Assembly: GCA_029204225.1 (NCBI GenBank)
Contig: CM055109.1
Coordinates: 42,179,449 to 42,243,448 of the forward strand
DNA length: 64,000 nucleotides
Direction of reading: 5' to 3'
Source of the DNA: Diphasiastrum complanatum
Taxonomy: Eukaryota; Streptophyta; Lycopodiopsida; Lycopodiales; Lycopodiaceae
Part shown: positions 10,379 through 23,633 of the stretch, piece after piece
Numbering within the stretch: the stretch's first letter is position 1
How the letters are laid out: every line of letters starts with the position of its first letter
Position numbers and translations under genes: made by a program
Notes under the pieces: model-generated
What the model saw: the letters and a program-made list of their open reading frames with translations, nothing else
Database searches by the model: none
What the model was told of the DNA's origin: nothing

Positions 10379-12900
10379 ATCTTGCATCCTTTCGTGGGCT
10401 TACAGAACCATTGTGATTTAACGGCATCCTGTCTGATTCATGTACATTGTTCATCACCTGCAATAGTAATTCAAGGTAGGTTGCTATTGTTTTGGGTTTT
10501 GATCCTGATCCGTCGACGTTCAGAATGCAGAAAATTGTACTATGTGTCATAGAAATACTCGTTTGTATGCTTTGCTTCTGTCATCCAACCAAGAGAATCT
10601 TTTTGGGCTTGTTACTGCTCTTGTTTCTCAATGATTTAACATGTCAAGGATTCTGACGAGTCCAAGTTGTTGGATTAACCCTGAACCACACATTTGGGCC
10701 CTTACAAATTTTCTTTCTCCGGCAGCTATATGGTGCCTTTCTGGGCTATTCGTTTAATATTTCTAGAAACTCCAAAGTTCTTTATGGTGATTGAAGTAGA
10801 GCACTTTATGGCTTCATCTATAGCCAGACATCAACAAATTTTTGCCTTCGGATGTTCAGATTGATGATCCTAGGTACCTGCCAAACATATTCTTAATACT
10901 CTGATCTAGCATTTTCCTCGGTTTCCAAGCCTTGATAATTTGGCAGATCCAGAAACTTGGGAAGAAGCTTCAGGCTGGTATCATCAGTAATTAAAAAGCC
11001 TATATGTAGCTGCACGAGAGAAGTAATAGCAGTGAGGACCCTGCAGTAACTGAGCTTATATCAATACATTTGTTCCATTGATGTCAGCAGATGATCTGTT
11101 TGGGTAATTAATGAGCCATTTAGCCCTATCTATATTGTTTGTTGTTTAGACATTTTGTGCAGGTCAAAGCAGTTGGAAACTTACAATTCTCCCCACTTAT
11201 CTTTCCTTGTTCTATCTGGCAGACTGCTCATGCAGTGTAACTAAAATACATCAAATTAATATCAATGCATGCTAATTTGCAAAGCCAAGTGGTTGGGTTT
11301 GTGCTCTCATTTCTAGTTGATTGGAAATTGGTGCAAGTATGTCACTACTGCAATTATGCAATAGATAATGGTTGTGGGAGGCCCATTATATCCTTACCAT
11401 GTGCTCACAAACACCCATTATTGTACATAATGTGTCATAAAAATCTTAAAAGAAATAAAAGATAATCATTTTCAAGATTTTGTTAATGATTTCATTTGTG
11501 AGGGCTATGTAAGTTCAAGATTCCATCCATGAGACCTTTCTATCAACAACCAATCAAATTTGTAAAAAATAATGAGGCCCTATTATTATGCCTTGGGTAA
11601 TGGTGGTCCCTAAACTCAATCTAGACCATTGATTCATGTAAGATTTGAGTAGACACACATTATGTTCCTCGAAATTGTAAGAAACTTTCCTCAAGTAGAA
11701 TGGAATCAATGTGATGGCTAGCTCTACTTATGATAAGGCCACTCCTCTTATGGACTTAATGCTAACAAACTCTTCCATGGAAGTCATACCACATTTCCAC
11801 TCGTCGAGGAGCATATAACCAAATTGAGCAGACATAGGTTGCTACAGTACTTGCAAAAGCAATGGCTTATTTGCTTTTTATATGGGAAGCACTTTGGGCT
11901 CCTCATTTAATGGGATACAACAAAGTAGTTAGATACAACTTATTCATATGTTTTGAGCTTTTAACTTTTGCATGTTGCCATGGGAAAAACACATGAGACT
12001 TGAAAGAAAACAAGGCATTTACCTACAAGACAAGGCTTGTCCATGAATGCAAGACACAAGTTGTATGGTCCATATTCTTGGAAGTTCTAACTATGTAGAA
12101 GCTTAACCCAACAAAAGTACCATGTGTGCATTGAAGCTAAGCTAGGTGGTGTGTAGACAATTTCCCAAAATTAATGTTGCCTCATTGTGTGCAGGTCTTG
12201 GCAATGGGCATTGGAAATAGTAGTGGAACCAATTGGTTTCTTCACCAACAACTAAGAATATATAGAGCTCGACACCAAATCCTAGTTTATTTCACAAATA
12301 GAATAGAAGTCCTCTTATGTAGATAAGAAAATGTTGATGTCCCGTGACTCATTTTTAAAACTACAATGGTCATTGATCCTACTCAAGGATTTGATGAACC
12401 ATTCATCGATCTAATCCAAGTACGAGTAACCAAAAACACAAAGTGAATATATACTCTGGAGTGACAATACAACCTAGGCATTGATCAATTAATTGATACA
12501 CAAAACTTCTATTCAAGTTGACAAGTATCAAAACAACTACACGAAGGTTGATAGAGAAATTTATAGTAATAGAAGATATCGATATTAATAGAAGATAATC
12601 TCATTGCATCTTTAAAGTCAAGGGTGATGCCAAAGCAGTCGATACAACAAAATTCAACAATAAACAGAAAGGGAAAGTGTTTGATAAATAATAATAAGTA
12701 CATATGCCATATTTTTTGCATTAGAACTTACTCTCAATGGAACATATCAAATAACAATTAATTGAATAATTTCAAAAACCATTTGTCATGTGCTAGGCTT
12801 AGCACAATTAGCTAGTGATACTTTTGATTATAAGCTTGAGGGCTTTGAAAGGATTTAGCAAATCATTTGTACCCTTGGACCCCTCCAACTTAATAATTAA
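10379..12900. other. LHCB6 3' flank and gene-poor DNA
   Basis: The first few hundred bases should be the LHCB6 3' UTR. No clear AATAAA signal was found close to the stop. Beyond it I see only short chance ORFs and AT-rich text, and no recognisable transposon domain or RNA gene to 12900. Confidence 0.5.
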
Positions 12901-12909
12901 CAAAAGGCC

Positions 12910-12976
12910 TTTGTGAGATAATAGTGATAGGTGGGAGATCATAGTGGTAGGTGGGAGATAATAGTGGTAGGTGAAC
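12910..12976. repeat. three copies of a ~20-bp tandem repeat
   Basis: GAGATAATAGTGATAGGTG-type units follow each other three times with one or two base changes. It is a small minisatellite in otherwise featureless DNA. Confidence 0.7.
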
Positions 12977-13336
12977 TTTTAGAGACAATTAATATGTGGA
13001 GGTTTTCTTTAAGTAACCCCACTCTACCATATATCATCATGTTCTAGGCTCATTCATAATGATGAGAGTTTCTACTCTTTCATTGTGAATAGGAGCTATG
13101 GGACTCTAATTCAAAGCTATGGTCTCATGTGCCACTATCTCATGTCATGATGTTTTCATATATTTTTTGATGAGATTCTTCTGTCCTTTTGGCATTGAAT
13201 GCTAATCCCTTGTAATAATCAATGTTGTTAACATTGTTTGATCTTTTCTCTAATATCATGTTGGATAGCTTGTATTTGAATTGGCATATCCAGTTTTGGG
13301 CTTGCTAATTGCTTATGCATAAGCACATGACAATTC

Positions 13337-13348
13337 TGGCATCAGAGC
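13337..13348 (+). other. possible degenerate primer-binding site
   Basis: TGGCATCAGAGC differs at one base from the tRNA-iMet site used by the other Copia elements here. The preceding bases do not give a CA LTR end, and no gag follows. It may mark a very old LTR lying upstream of 13336. Confidence 0.3.
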
Positions 13349-14129
13349 TATGCTTCTTGTATAGGCATTAAACTTGCATAGGTTAGTAGTAATTCTAAGA
13401 GTTGATCTTTTTTAGTGTTTTAGGTTTTCTAGTTCACCCCTCTTTGATTGTGATTTATAATTCTTCTTGAATTTTGTTTAGTTCGTCCCTCTTTGATTGG
13501 TGACTTTGCCCTATAGATTTTTCAATACTCTTTCAAACCAAATCCTCACTTGTTTTATGTTGTTTTTTTTATAGAATTTAAGACCTATCTCTTGTCTTTT
13601 ATTTGGTTCAATTTTGAAACAGTTCGGATTCCATATGGCAAAGTTATGCCAAAACTATTGAAATTGCATTTCTATCTCATTTTATAGTTTTTTTTTTTCC
13701 CTTTTGCATTTTCATAGTGCAGTAGGAAGTAATTTTTTGTTTCAAAGAAGCTACTAGAAGATCAACAAAATCTATTCTTGCTATCCTACAAGACAAATCT
13801 ATTATGTTCTGTCGAATCTACAATTTGACAAGCAAAGGAAGTATTTTAAAAAATGTTTCTACTGAAGTGTCAATACCAAAAATAGTTGGAGAAGCTAAAT
13901 CTTTTTTGGTTTTACAGTTTTCTTTCAGAAATTTACAAAGGACTATGCAAAAGTTGCAGCGCATCTTATTAATTTAATAAAAGGCAGAGTTAACAAGAAA
14001 AACAAGAGAGGTCAACCTAGTCCGCGTATTGAATAAATGAGCAAAAGTATGGTTGTTTTGACTCCTATTTTACAGATTGTGGATCCATATACCTTGCGTC
14101 GTTAGAACTGATGCAAGTGATTTGACTAT

Positions 14130-14586
14130 TGGGGGAGAGTAACTGATTAGTTGATTAGCGGTAACTACTCTTGTAATTCCCTGTTTAGCTATCTTGTAAA
14201 CTCCACATAGTGGAGATATAAACTAATTTTTCTGGATCAAAATATATACAGTGAGACATAGAGAATGTGTGTGAGTAGAGCAGAAAAGAAAAAAACTAGA
14301 AGCAAAATAGTTGTGCATGAAAGTATGCTAACGAGCAGAACATAGTGAAAGAGCAGAGCGTCAGGCCACCAACGAGCGAGACATTGACCATCTTGCTCTA
14401 AAAATTAAACTAATAATTTGATTGCTCTATTTCGTGCATTTCCTTGTCTTCCGCTGTCTTGATTGCTAGAATGAAATCTGTTCTGTGATCTGTAGTCGCG
14501 TGTCTAGGTTCCTGTGAGCTTTCGCACAAAAGAAAATTCAAAGAAACAAAATCGTTCGCGATACAGAAACAAAACCGTTCGTGACA
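14130..14586 (+). mobile_element. 5' LTR (3' portion) of Copia element D
   Basis: From about 14130 this matches, with differences, the LTR at 46250-46728: a TTGATTAGC..TAACT word, then GTAAACTCCACATAGTGGAG, then GTTGTGCATGAAAGT. It ends at 14586 with CGTGACA directly before a primer-binding site. The true LTR start is unclear. A TGTC at 13868 would give about 719 bp, but the similarity there is weak. GTTCGCGA occurs near 14554. Confidence 0.65.
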
Positions 14587-14598
14587 TGGTATAAGAGC
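14587..14598 (+). other. primer-binding site of element D
   Basis: TGGTATAAGAGC sits directly after the LTR end ACA. It differs by one base from the tRNA-iMet complement seen elsewhere. Confidence 0.75.
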
Positions 14599-14650
14599 TT
14601 ACAGGTTATCACTACTGATATCTAAGTAGTGATTTTCTAGACAACACAAT

Positions 14651-15545
14651 ATGGCTACAATAATCCTAACAAGAGTAGCAATCTGTCTTGATGGCGCAAA
14701 CTACAAAATATGGAAATTCAAAATCAAAACACTTCTGAAGGGCGAAGGCATCTGGTCAGTGACTGAATTCTCAGAGGTGCAGCCTCCAGAGGGAGCTAGA
14801 GGAGAGCTGAATGGATCAGAAAGGATGAGCATGCAATGGCGATCATCGTTTCGTCCATTAACGAAGATCTACTCATGTAGATTGAAGACTGCGAAAGCAG
14901 CCATGCAGCATGGAAAAGATTAAACATAAGTATGAAGTGAGGACTGCAGCTTCAATGATGCATTTTCACAATCAGCTGCAATCCATACGATGGGATGACA
15001 ACCAGTTAGACCAGCATGTTGAGAAGATCAGAACGATCTTCGCTCAATTCGCTGCATCAGGTTAGGAGCACCAAGTCCCAGCACCACAACAACTGATGTA
15101 CTTCATGAAGTCTCTACCTACATCCTATTAACCGTTGAGAATGCTCATATTGATTCTGCCAGATATGACATTCGACAAAGCGATCAGTCTTGTTGCTAAT
15201 GAGAGACTGATGAGGGACGAAGGAGAAGGAAGTAGTGATCAAGAGAAGGCCCTCTTCATGAAAGGAAGGAAGAAAAACAAGAACAAACCCAGATTCGACA
15301 AGATGAAGTCCTCGAATCAACAATCTTCTTCTTGTGATCACTGCCACAAATAAGGCCATACAGCCAACAAATGTTGGTTTAATCTAGCAATACCTTGCAT
15401 GCACTGCAAGAAGAAGGGACACTCTGCATACGACTGCAGATTCAACGCAAAAAGAAAGAACAAGGCTGAAAAAGCAAATGTTGCAAAGTCATCCAAGGAT
15501 GCAGATAGAGGTAATGAAGCCTTCACAATACTTGATGAAGCTTCA
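14651..15545 (+). pseudogene. element D Copia Gag with two zinc knuckles
   Basis: Starts MATIILTRVAICLDGANYKIW, the plant Copia Gag entry block, and continues in broken frames. VEKIRTIFAQFAASG is near 15030 and SLPTSY near 15112. Two C-x2-C-x4-H-x4-C knuckles follow: CDHCHK-x-GHTANKC (15334-15375, with an in-frame stop) and CMHCKKKGHSAYDC (15399-15440). Gag would form the virus-like particle and bind genomic RNA. Frameshift near 14915 and stops near 15063, 15128 and 15351 make it non-functional. Confidence 0.85.
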
Positions 15546-16044
15546 ACAAGCTACACTGAACAAGACTACAATGTAGTCATTGATTCAGGAGCAACATCAC
15601 ACATCACCTGCAACAAAAAAATCTTGATCGACTTCAGAGAACTCAAAAATAACAGAGCAGTGATTCTAGGTGATAGGAGCAGACATGATGTAAAAGACAT
15701 CAGGACTCTACAACTGCGAACACTGTTAGGTCAAGCAGAGCTGCCAAGAGCACTCTACGTGCCTTTATTAAGAAAAGATCCGCTATCAGTCTCCAAGATG
15801 GCAAATCCTGGAATTCAAGTTTTGTCTGATGGCAATACATGTCGCATGATCGAGAAAAATACAAACAAATTGTTGATAGTTGGATGCAGAGAAAAAAATC
15901 TCTACCAAGCCAAGATAATCAACACCTTTGATAGAATATTAAATGCATCAGAGAATGAAGATCAGCTCTGGCACAGGAGAATGTATCATTTGAACATGAA
16001 AAGACACAGTCACAGGTCTAAAGATATCAAGACTCGATACTGAG
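15546..16044 (+). pseudogene. element D protease and pre-integrase
   Basis: The frame opened at 15399 continues through the aspartic protease motif VVIDSGATSHI (about 15577), the GDRSRHDVKDI block, the LYVPLLRKDPLSVSKM block and the QLWHRRMYHLNM pre-integrase block, stopping at 16043. The active-site DSG is intact. This is the longest open stretch of the element (214 residues from 15399). It is homologous to 47523-48065 and 53307-53905. Confidence 0.85.
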
Positions 16045-16810
16045 TTCTGCGAAGCTTGTCAGAAAGACAAACAACATCGGAATCCATTCACACATGAGGG
16101 AAGAAGAGCCAAAGAAGTTCTTGAGCTCGTCCACTCAGATGTCTGTGGACTGATGAAAATGGATTTGCTCTCAGGATCGAGGTATTTCTTGACGTTCATA
16201 GATGACTACATCCGGATGACTACGATCTACTACCTAAAAAAGAAATATGAAGTGTTTGATTTCTTCAAGAAGTTCATGACATTTGCAGAGAGACACCCTC
16301 AAAGAAGATGTAGATCATTAGATCTGACAATGGAGGTGAGTACAAGAGCAAAGAATTTTTAAAATTCTGTCAAGAATAAGGGATCGAGCACCAGTTCACT
16401 CCTGCATACACACCAAAATATAATGGTGTCGCGGAGAGAAAAAACAGAACGCTAGTCGAAGGAGCCAGATGCATGATGGCATAGGCTTAATTGCCAAGTC
16501 AATTCTGGGCTGAGGCAATAGCTGCAGCTGTACATCTGCAGAACAGATCAACAATGACAACGCTGGAAAATAAGACACCATCGTACAAGATGTGGACAGG
16601 TAGAAAGTCTGATCTCTCATACGTATGTGTGTTTCGATGTGCAGCATACAAGCACATTCTAAAAGAAAAGAGAAACAAGCTTGATGATAAATCAAAGCAA
16701 ACGATCATGGTCAGAACAAAAGTGTACAGGCTCTACAACCCAGCCACAAAAAAGGTTGTTTCGAACAGAGATGTGAAGTTTGATGAGTCACATTCCTTGG
16801 ACTAAAAGAT
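16045..16810 (+). pseudogene. element D integrase
   Basis: C..C of the zinc-binding part (FCEACQKDKQH near 16047) is followed by ELVHSDVCGLM (first catalytic Asp), FLTFIDDYIRMTT, and then a frame break near 16300 in the second catalytic block. The C-terminal half resumes at about 16491 with QFWAEAIAAAVHLQNRS, KMWTGRKSDLSYV and NRDVKFDES. Several stops interrupt the middle. It would insert cDNA into the chromosome if intact. Confidence 0.85.
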
Positions 16811-18070
16811 GAAAGAGGCCATGAGATCTTCACATTGCTGCCAATTCAAGAGGGAGATCGAGGACATACGTCAAATCAGAATGTTGAGCCACAAACTCCA
16901 GAATAGTAGGAAGCAAAAAATCAACCCCACGAACAAGAAATGTTCGAGCAGCGACGAAACGAAACAAGAAGGTCAACAAGACAAAGAAGACCTCCAGATC
17001 GTTACATTGACAATCTTCAATGGAGTGAAGACACGCAATTCAAGTACTGCAGCTTCACTGAAGAGCCAACAACATATCAAGAAGCTATCTAGAGTCCAAA
17101 GGGAGAATTCCGGAAGCAAGCAATGTTAGAGGAGATCGAGTCGATGAGGCAAAACAAGGCATGGACACTAGAGCCACTGCTAGAAAACAGAAAGATCGTC
17201 GACTGGAAGTTGGTATACAAGAAGAAAATGAAATCAGATGGCACTGTTGGCCGTTACAAGGCAAGGCTTGTCGTGAAGGGCTACACACAAAGATATGGTG
17301 TTGATTATTTCGACACATATTCGCTGATGGTCAAGATGACAAGCATATGACTATTCCTTGCATACGCCACACAACACAATCTGAAAATTCACCAGATTGA
17401 TGTGAAGACAACCTTTCTTCACGGAGATCTAGAGGAAGAAATCTTCATGAAGCAGCCTGAAGGATTTGAAGACCGACAATCGACAATATGTTTGTCGGTT
17501 GTAGAGATGCATCTATGGTCTAAAACATGCATCATGAGCTTGGTATAAGAAGCTCGATAGTCTTCTGAAATCTCTAGACTTTAATCCTACACAACCGGAC
17601 TTCAATGTCTACATAAAAAGAGTAGAAAAAGATTTTGTGATACTGACTATTTTCGTGGACGATTCCTTGATGATAGAAAATTTCTTGATGCTGATCAAAG
17701 ACACAAAGAGTCAGATTTCTAAAAGTTATGAAAATCACAGATCTAGGAGAAGCAACGAAATGCCTCGGGCTGGAGATCAGAAGAGATCGAACAAAGGGCA
17801 AAATGCACTTGAGTCAGTCTGAATATGCTAGAAAGGTGCTCAAGCAATATCACATGATGGACTGCAAAGAAAAGGCCACACCAATGATAGCTGGAGCCAA
17901 GCTGACGAAGCATGATTGCCCAAAAATGGAAGAGGAAGAATAGAAGATGGCATATATACCTACCAAAACTTAATCGGTAGTCTAATGTACCTCACAATTT
18001 GTACCAGACCCGATCTAGCTTTCTCCGTTTATGCCTTAAGCCAATTCTCTTCCCATCTTGGCATGACCAA
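16811..18070 (+). pseudogene. element D reverse transcriptase, RNase H lost
   Basis: A degenerate linker precedes RT, which starts near 17123 with [17 protein letters not shown], then [44 protein letters not shown], the catalytic TIFVDDSLMI (17645-17676) and GEATKCLGLEIRRD. It ends in the RT/RNase H connection LIGSLMYLTICTRPDLAF (about 17970-18025). Frameshifts lie near 17350, 17480 and 17720. Near 18070 the sequence jumps to a different Copia element, so RNase H and the 3' LTR are missing. Confidence 0.85.
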
Positions 18071-18600
18071 GACTATTCAGCAAATGTATGTTCAGAGTCT
18101 AGTACAAGATCTACCTTCTGTCAACAAGCCAACTTCTCCATGCAAAAGTTGTATTATCAGCAAGCATCACTCAAATATATACAAGTGTTTGGATGCATCG
18201 CTTTAGCTCAGATCCATGAAGATCTAAGAAGAAAACTAGAAGACAAAAGCAGAAAAACATTTTTCATTGGCTATTCCCCACCAAGAATGCAAGGCATACA
18301 AGCTCTACAATCTGGATACTAAGAAGGCATTTACCAGTAGAGATGTCATTTTTGTGGAAGACCAGTTCATCGACCACAAGGAAAAAGCTGTTGACAAATC
18401 CGACCCAGGGATCGAGCACCCAAGTTCCAATCTAGTGATTCAACTACAGAAAAGTGACACTGACTCAGACAATGAGTCAAAACCTCAACGAGTCGACCCA
18501 CATCAGAGGACCGAAGTTCAACCCAAAAAGTCGAACATGTCCAGCCTGCTACTTCGTGCAGGAGCCAACAACTGTTTCAAAGGCAATGTCTACTTCTGAT
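18071..18600 (+). pseudogene. element E integrase C-terminus and linker
   Basis: Begins abruptly at the junction with element D. The block SLKYIQVFGCIALAQIHEDL is followed by KSRKTFFIGYSP, SRDVIFVEDQF and an acidic linker with DTDSDNES. This is the late integrase region of a Copia element. The catalytic core and everything upstream are missing. A frameshift near 18290 separates the two parts. Confidence 0.8.
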
Positions 18601-20070
18601 GCTGACCAGTGAAAAACAATGATGGACACCATATTCAATTCTCTGATAGAGAATCAAACATGGACAATAACGGACCTACCAAAGGACCAAAATCCGATTC
18701 CATGCAAATGGATATTCAAAGCGAAGTATGATGCTGAAGGAAGACTAAATCGCTACAAGGCCAGACTAGTCGCCAAAGGCTACTCCCAGATTCCAGATCT
18801 AGACTATTTTGAAACCTTCAGTCCAGTTGTCAAACATGTTTCAATCCGTCTACTCCTCTCTTTTGCAGCATCAATAGACCTTGAAGTCTACCAGATGGAT
18901 GTCCAGACCACTTTTCTCAACGGAACCATCGAAGAGGAAATCTATATGTCACAACTAGAGGGATACAAACTCAAGGACAATCAACAACACCCTGTATGCA
19001 AAATCCACAAGGCTTTCCACGGGTTGAAATAGTCACCCAGAGCCTGCTTCCATAAAATCAACGCATTTCTGATAGAGAATGGTTTTATTCCAAACTCAGC
19101 AGACTCGAATGTTTATTTCAAATATGTATCAGATTACTTCATCATTATCACTCTCTACGTAGATGATACTCTACTATTCAGTAACAATCTGAATCTGATG
19201 AAGGATACAAAATGTCCAAGAGTACAAAATGACTGACACGGGTCACTATTGTCTCGGAATCCAGATCCAACGAGATCGACCCGACAGACTGATCTTCATC
19301 AGTCAGCAACGATATCTTGACAACGTATTGAAAAAGTATGGAATGACCAATTTCAAACCAAGTAACTTTTCACTCGACCCTGGACTAAAGCTATCGAAGG
19401 AACAATCTCCTCAAACTAAGGCAGAAAAGGAGGAAATGAAGCAATACCCATTTCAGTCCATCATCGGCTCACTGATGTATGCAATGATCTACACACAGCC
19501 AGATCTTGCATATTTGATCAGTTCACTTAGCCAGTTCCTATTAAATTCAGGCCTAACTCATTGGAAAGCACTGACAAAGGTCATGAAGTACATCCAAGCA
19601 GTGAAGACTCTCAGTATTTTCTATGGAGGCAACCGAATTGCCAACATCCTTGAGGCCTACACAGATGCGGATTGGGCAAGAGACATTGATACTAGAAAAT
19701 CAACTTCTGGATTTGTATTTTTATGCAACCAAGGTCCAATCTCATGGAGCAGTTGGAAGCAGACCTCAGTTTCATTATCATCAATGGAATCTGAATACAT
19801 GGCTGTCACAAATGCAACCAAGGAGGCGATCTGACTAAGGCAACTACTTGCAGACATCAATTTTGCACAACCACTTCCTACAACAATCTATTGTGACAAT
19901 CAATAGCGCTATCTCTCAATCCGAGATTTCACTCTCAAAGCAAACATATTGAAATTAGGTATCATTACCTTAGAGAGAATTTACATAGTAAGGAAATAGC
20001 ATTGGTTTTCTGTAGGACAAAATACATGGCAGTAGATTACTTCATGAAGGCTCTATCAAAAGAGCAACAT
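18601..20070 (+). pseudogene. element E reverse transcriptase and RNase H
   Basis: RT opens with TIFNSLIENQTWTITDLP, CKWIFKAKYDAEGRLNRYKA, FETFSPVVKHVSIRLLLS and the catalytic TLYVDDTLLF (19153-19182, intact). After a frameshift near 19220 it continues with YCLGIQIQRDRPDR, IIGSLMYAMIYTQPDLAY and RNase H: YTDADWARDIDTRKSTSGFVF, SWSSWKQTSVSLSSMESEY (to about 19800), then a stop at 19832. RNase H would remove the RNA template during cDNA synthesis. One stop at 19030 and the frameshift disable it. It resembles the RT of the element at 50758-53305. Confidence 0.9.
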
Positions 20071-20125
20071 CTCAGATTTAACGATATGTTAAATTTGAAG
20101 ATCATAGTTTTTCAGGATCCACATT

Positions 20126-20134
20126 AAGGGGGAG
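20126..20134 (+). other. polypurine tract of element E
   Basis: AAGGGGGAG immediately before a TGTTAG LTR start, the standard priming site for plus-strand synthesis. Confidence 0.75.
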
Positions 20135-20280
20135 TGTTAGATTTTTTAAAATTCATTGTTCATTTGTGCAATTTGTATGAATCATTCATCTTGAGTATTT
20201 CTACCGCTAACTGTTGCGTTTTCGTTCCTACACACCCACGCTCAAGCTTCCGCTACCAGTCCTCTCGATTTTACGATAAC
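20135..20280 (+). mobile_element. start of element E 3' LTR
   Basis: TGTTAG at 20135 follows the polypurine tract. No matching 5' LTR is in the window and the LTR end cannot be placed, because a tandem repeat array begins about 20281. Confidence 0.5.
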
Positions 20281-20563
20281 TCTACTATGTTCTCTTTTTG
20301 TTTTTCTCTTCATGTGTGTTTAGGGTTTAGGGTTTAGGGTGCGTTTGTGCGTGTGCATGTAAGTGTGATGCCATTCGTTTATGTCGCAAGCTTACTAGTT
20401 CATGCTATCCTAATTTGTAGTATTTTGATTTATGTTTCATGCTTACTAGTTCATGCTACTCTAATTTGTAGGATCTTAATTTATTCATGCTACTTTAATT
20501 TGTAGGATCTTAATTTATGTGCTATATATTAGATATGTTTCATGCTTAGAGATATAGAACTAG

Positions 20564-20804
<241 letters not shown>

Positions 20805-21258
20805 TCATAAAGAATTAAAGGTAAGCAACACTCCCAATTCTAAGAAGGTGTGTAGTCCTTGTTTTCTTCCATTTCAAATGTTTCTTGTTGGAAGATAAGT
20901 TCCACAAGAAAGTCCAAACGCCGTAGGGAGAGAGCATGTGGTGACATTTTGGAATATGATATAATCGTGCAGTTCAAGAGTTTTGATTAACACTCTCCTA
21001 TGTTCTCTTTTTGTTTATCTCTTCGTGTGTGTTTAGGGTTTAGGGTTTAGGGTGTGTGTGTGCGTGTGCATGTAAGTATGATACCATTCGTTTATGTTGC
21101 AAGCTTGCTAGTTCATGCTACCCTAATTCGTAGTATCTTGATTTATGTTTCATACTTACTAGTTCATGCTACTCTAATTTGTAGGATCTTAATTTATTCA
21201 TGCTACTTTAACTTGCAGGTTCTGAATCTATGTGCTATATATTAGATATGTTTCATGC

Positions 21259-21361
<103 letters not shown>

Positions 21362-22471
21362 ATAAAGAGTTAAAGGTAACCAACACTCCCAATTCTAGAA
21401 AGGTGTGTAGCCCTTGTTTTCTTCCGTTAAAGATGTGGTTCAAATGTTTCTTGTTGGAAGATAAGTTCCACAAGAAAGCCCAAACGCCGCAGGGAGGGAG
21501 CATGTGGTGACAATAGGATATAATCGTACGATTCAGGAGTTTTGATTAGCACTCTGCTATATTCTCTTTTCGTGTGTGTTTAGGGTTTAGGATTTAGGGT
21601 GTGTGTGTGTGTGTGTGTGTGCGTGTAAGTATGATGCCATTCATTTATGTCGCAAGCCTACTAGTTCATGATACCCTAATTCATAGTATCTTGATTTATG
21701 TTTCATGCTAACTAGTTCATGCTACTCTAATTTGTAGGATCTTAATTTATTCATGCTACTCTAATGTGTGTAAGTGCATGTGTGGTTCCCGTATCATAGT
21801 CCGAGCTTTTATAGGTATTGAGTCAAAGCTACAAGGGCAATACCAATATATAAATCAATTTTCCATCATAATTAACCATAAACCATAACCCTAACAATAT
21901 TAATGATGACACGAATCCATTGAGAATGCAAAGGGGGCTAACAAGCTCTGGGATCGAGTTGTCTGTGCCGATTGGGTATTTCGCCTAGATATGATGCCAC
22001 CAAACTACCGATGGTGTGCAGGCTGTTGACATTCTTGAATCTCATGGTTCACCACATCAAAGAGAGAAAAGTTTGCCTGCTAATTTAAACTCAATAACTC
22101 TAAAAGCTTTCATGAGGTTCATTTGGATTTCTACAAGTGTCCACATGTAACCATTTTGAAGTGTTGATCTCTCTTCGATGCTACGAACCGTTAGAATCAA
22201 GGACTGCGCCCAAGGGCTTACACACCATGGTCCTCTTCGGTGTCATCATAGAAGAGACACCCCCTCGTTACATACCAGTCACTTGTAGGGCCAGTGAGCC
22301 TCTTTTGATGTCTACTCTTCAATGTGGTATAATTTGGATCATTGTTGTTGTTTGAACTTGAAATGGTCGTGAACGGACAATATATGTATTGGTATTGACG
22401 TTGTGGCTATAAGTCAGTATACATAAAAGTTTTGGCATCTCTTTCACAATACTCTATATTTTTACCCATGG

Positions 22472-23565
<1,094 letters not shown>

Positions 23566-23633
23566 TCTTACTATTTTTGAGACTCTCATTGGTTGTGTGT
23601 AGTATTTATCCCTCTTATTCCGTTGCACCCATT

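Noticed and set aside
13337-13348. Start of a further intact LTR element
   Set aside because: The primer-binding-like site has a mismatch, the LTR end lacks CA and no gag follows before the D LTR.
20319-20340. A true chromosome end
   Set aside because: Only three TTTAGGG units, repeated inside a tandem module with ordinary sequence on both sides.
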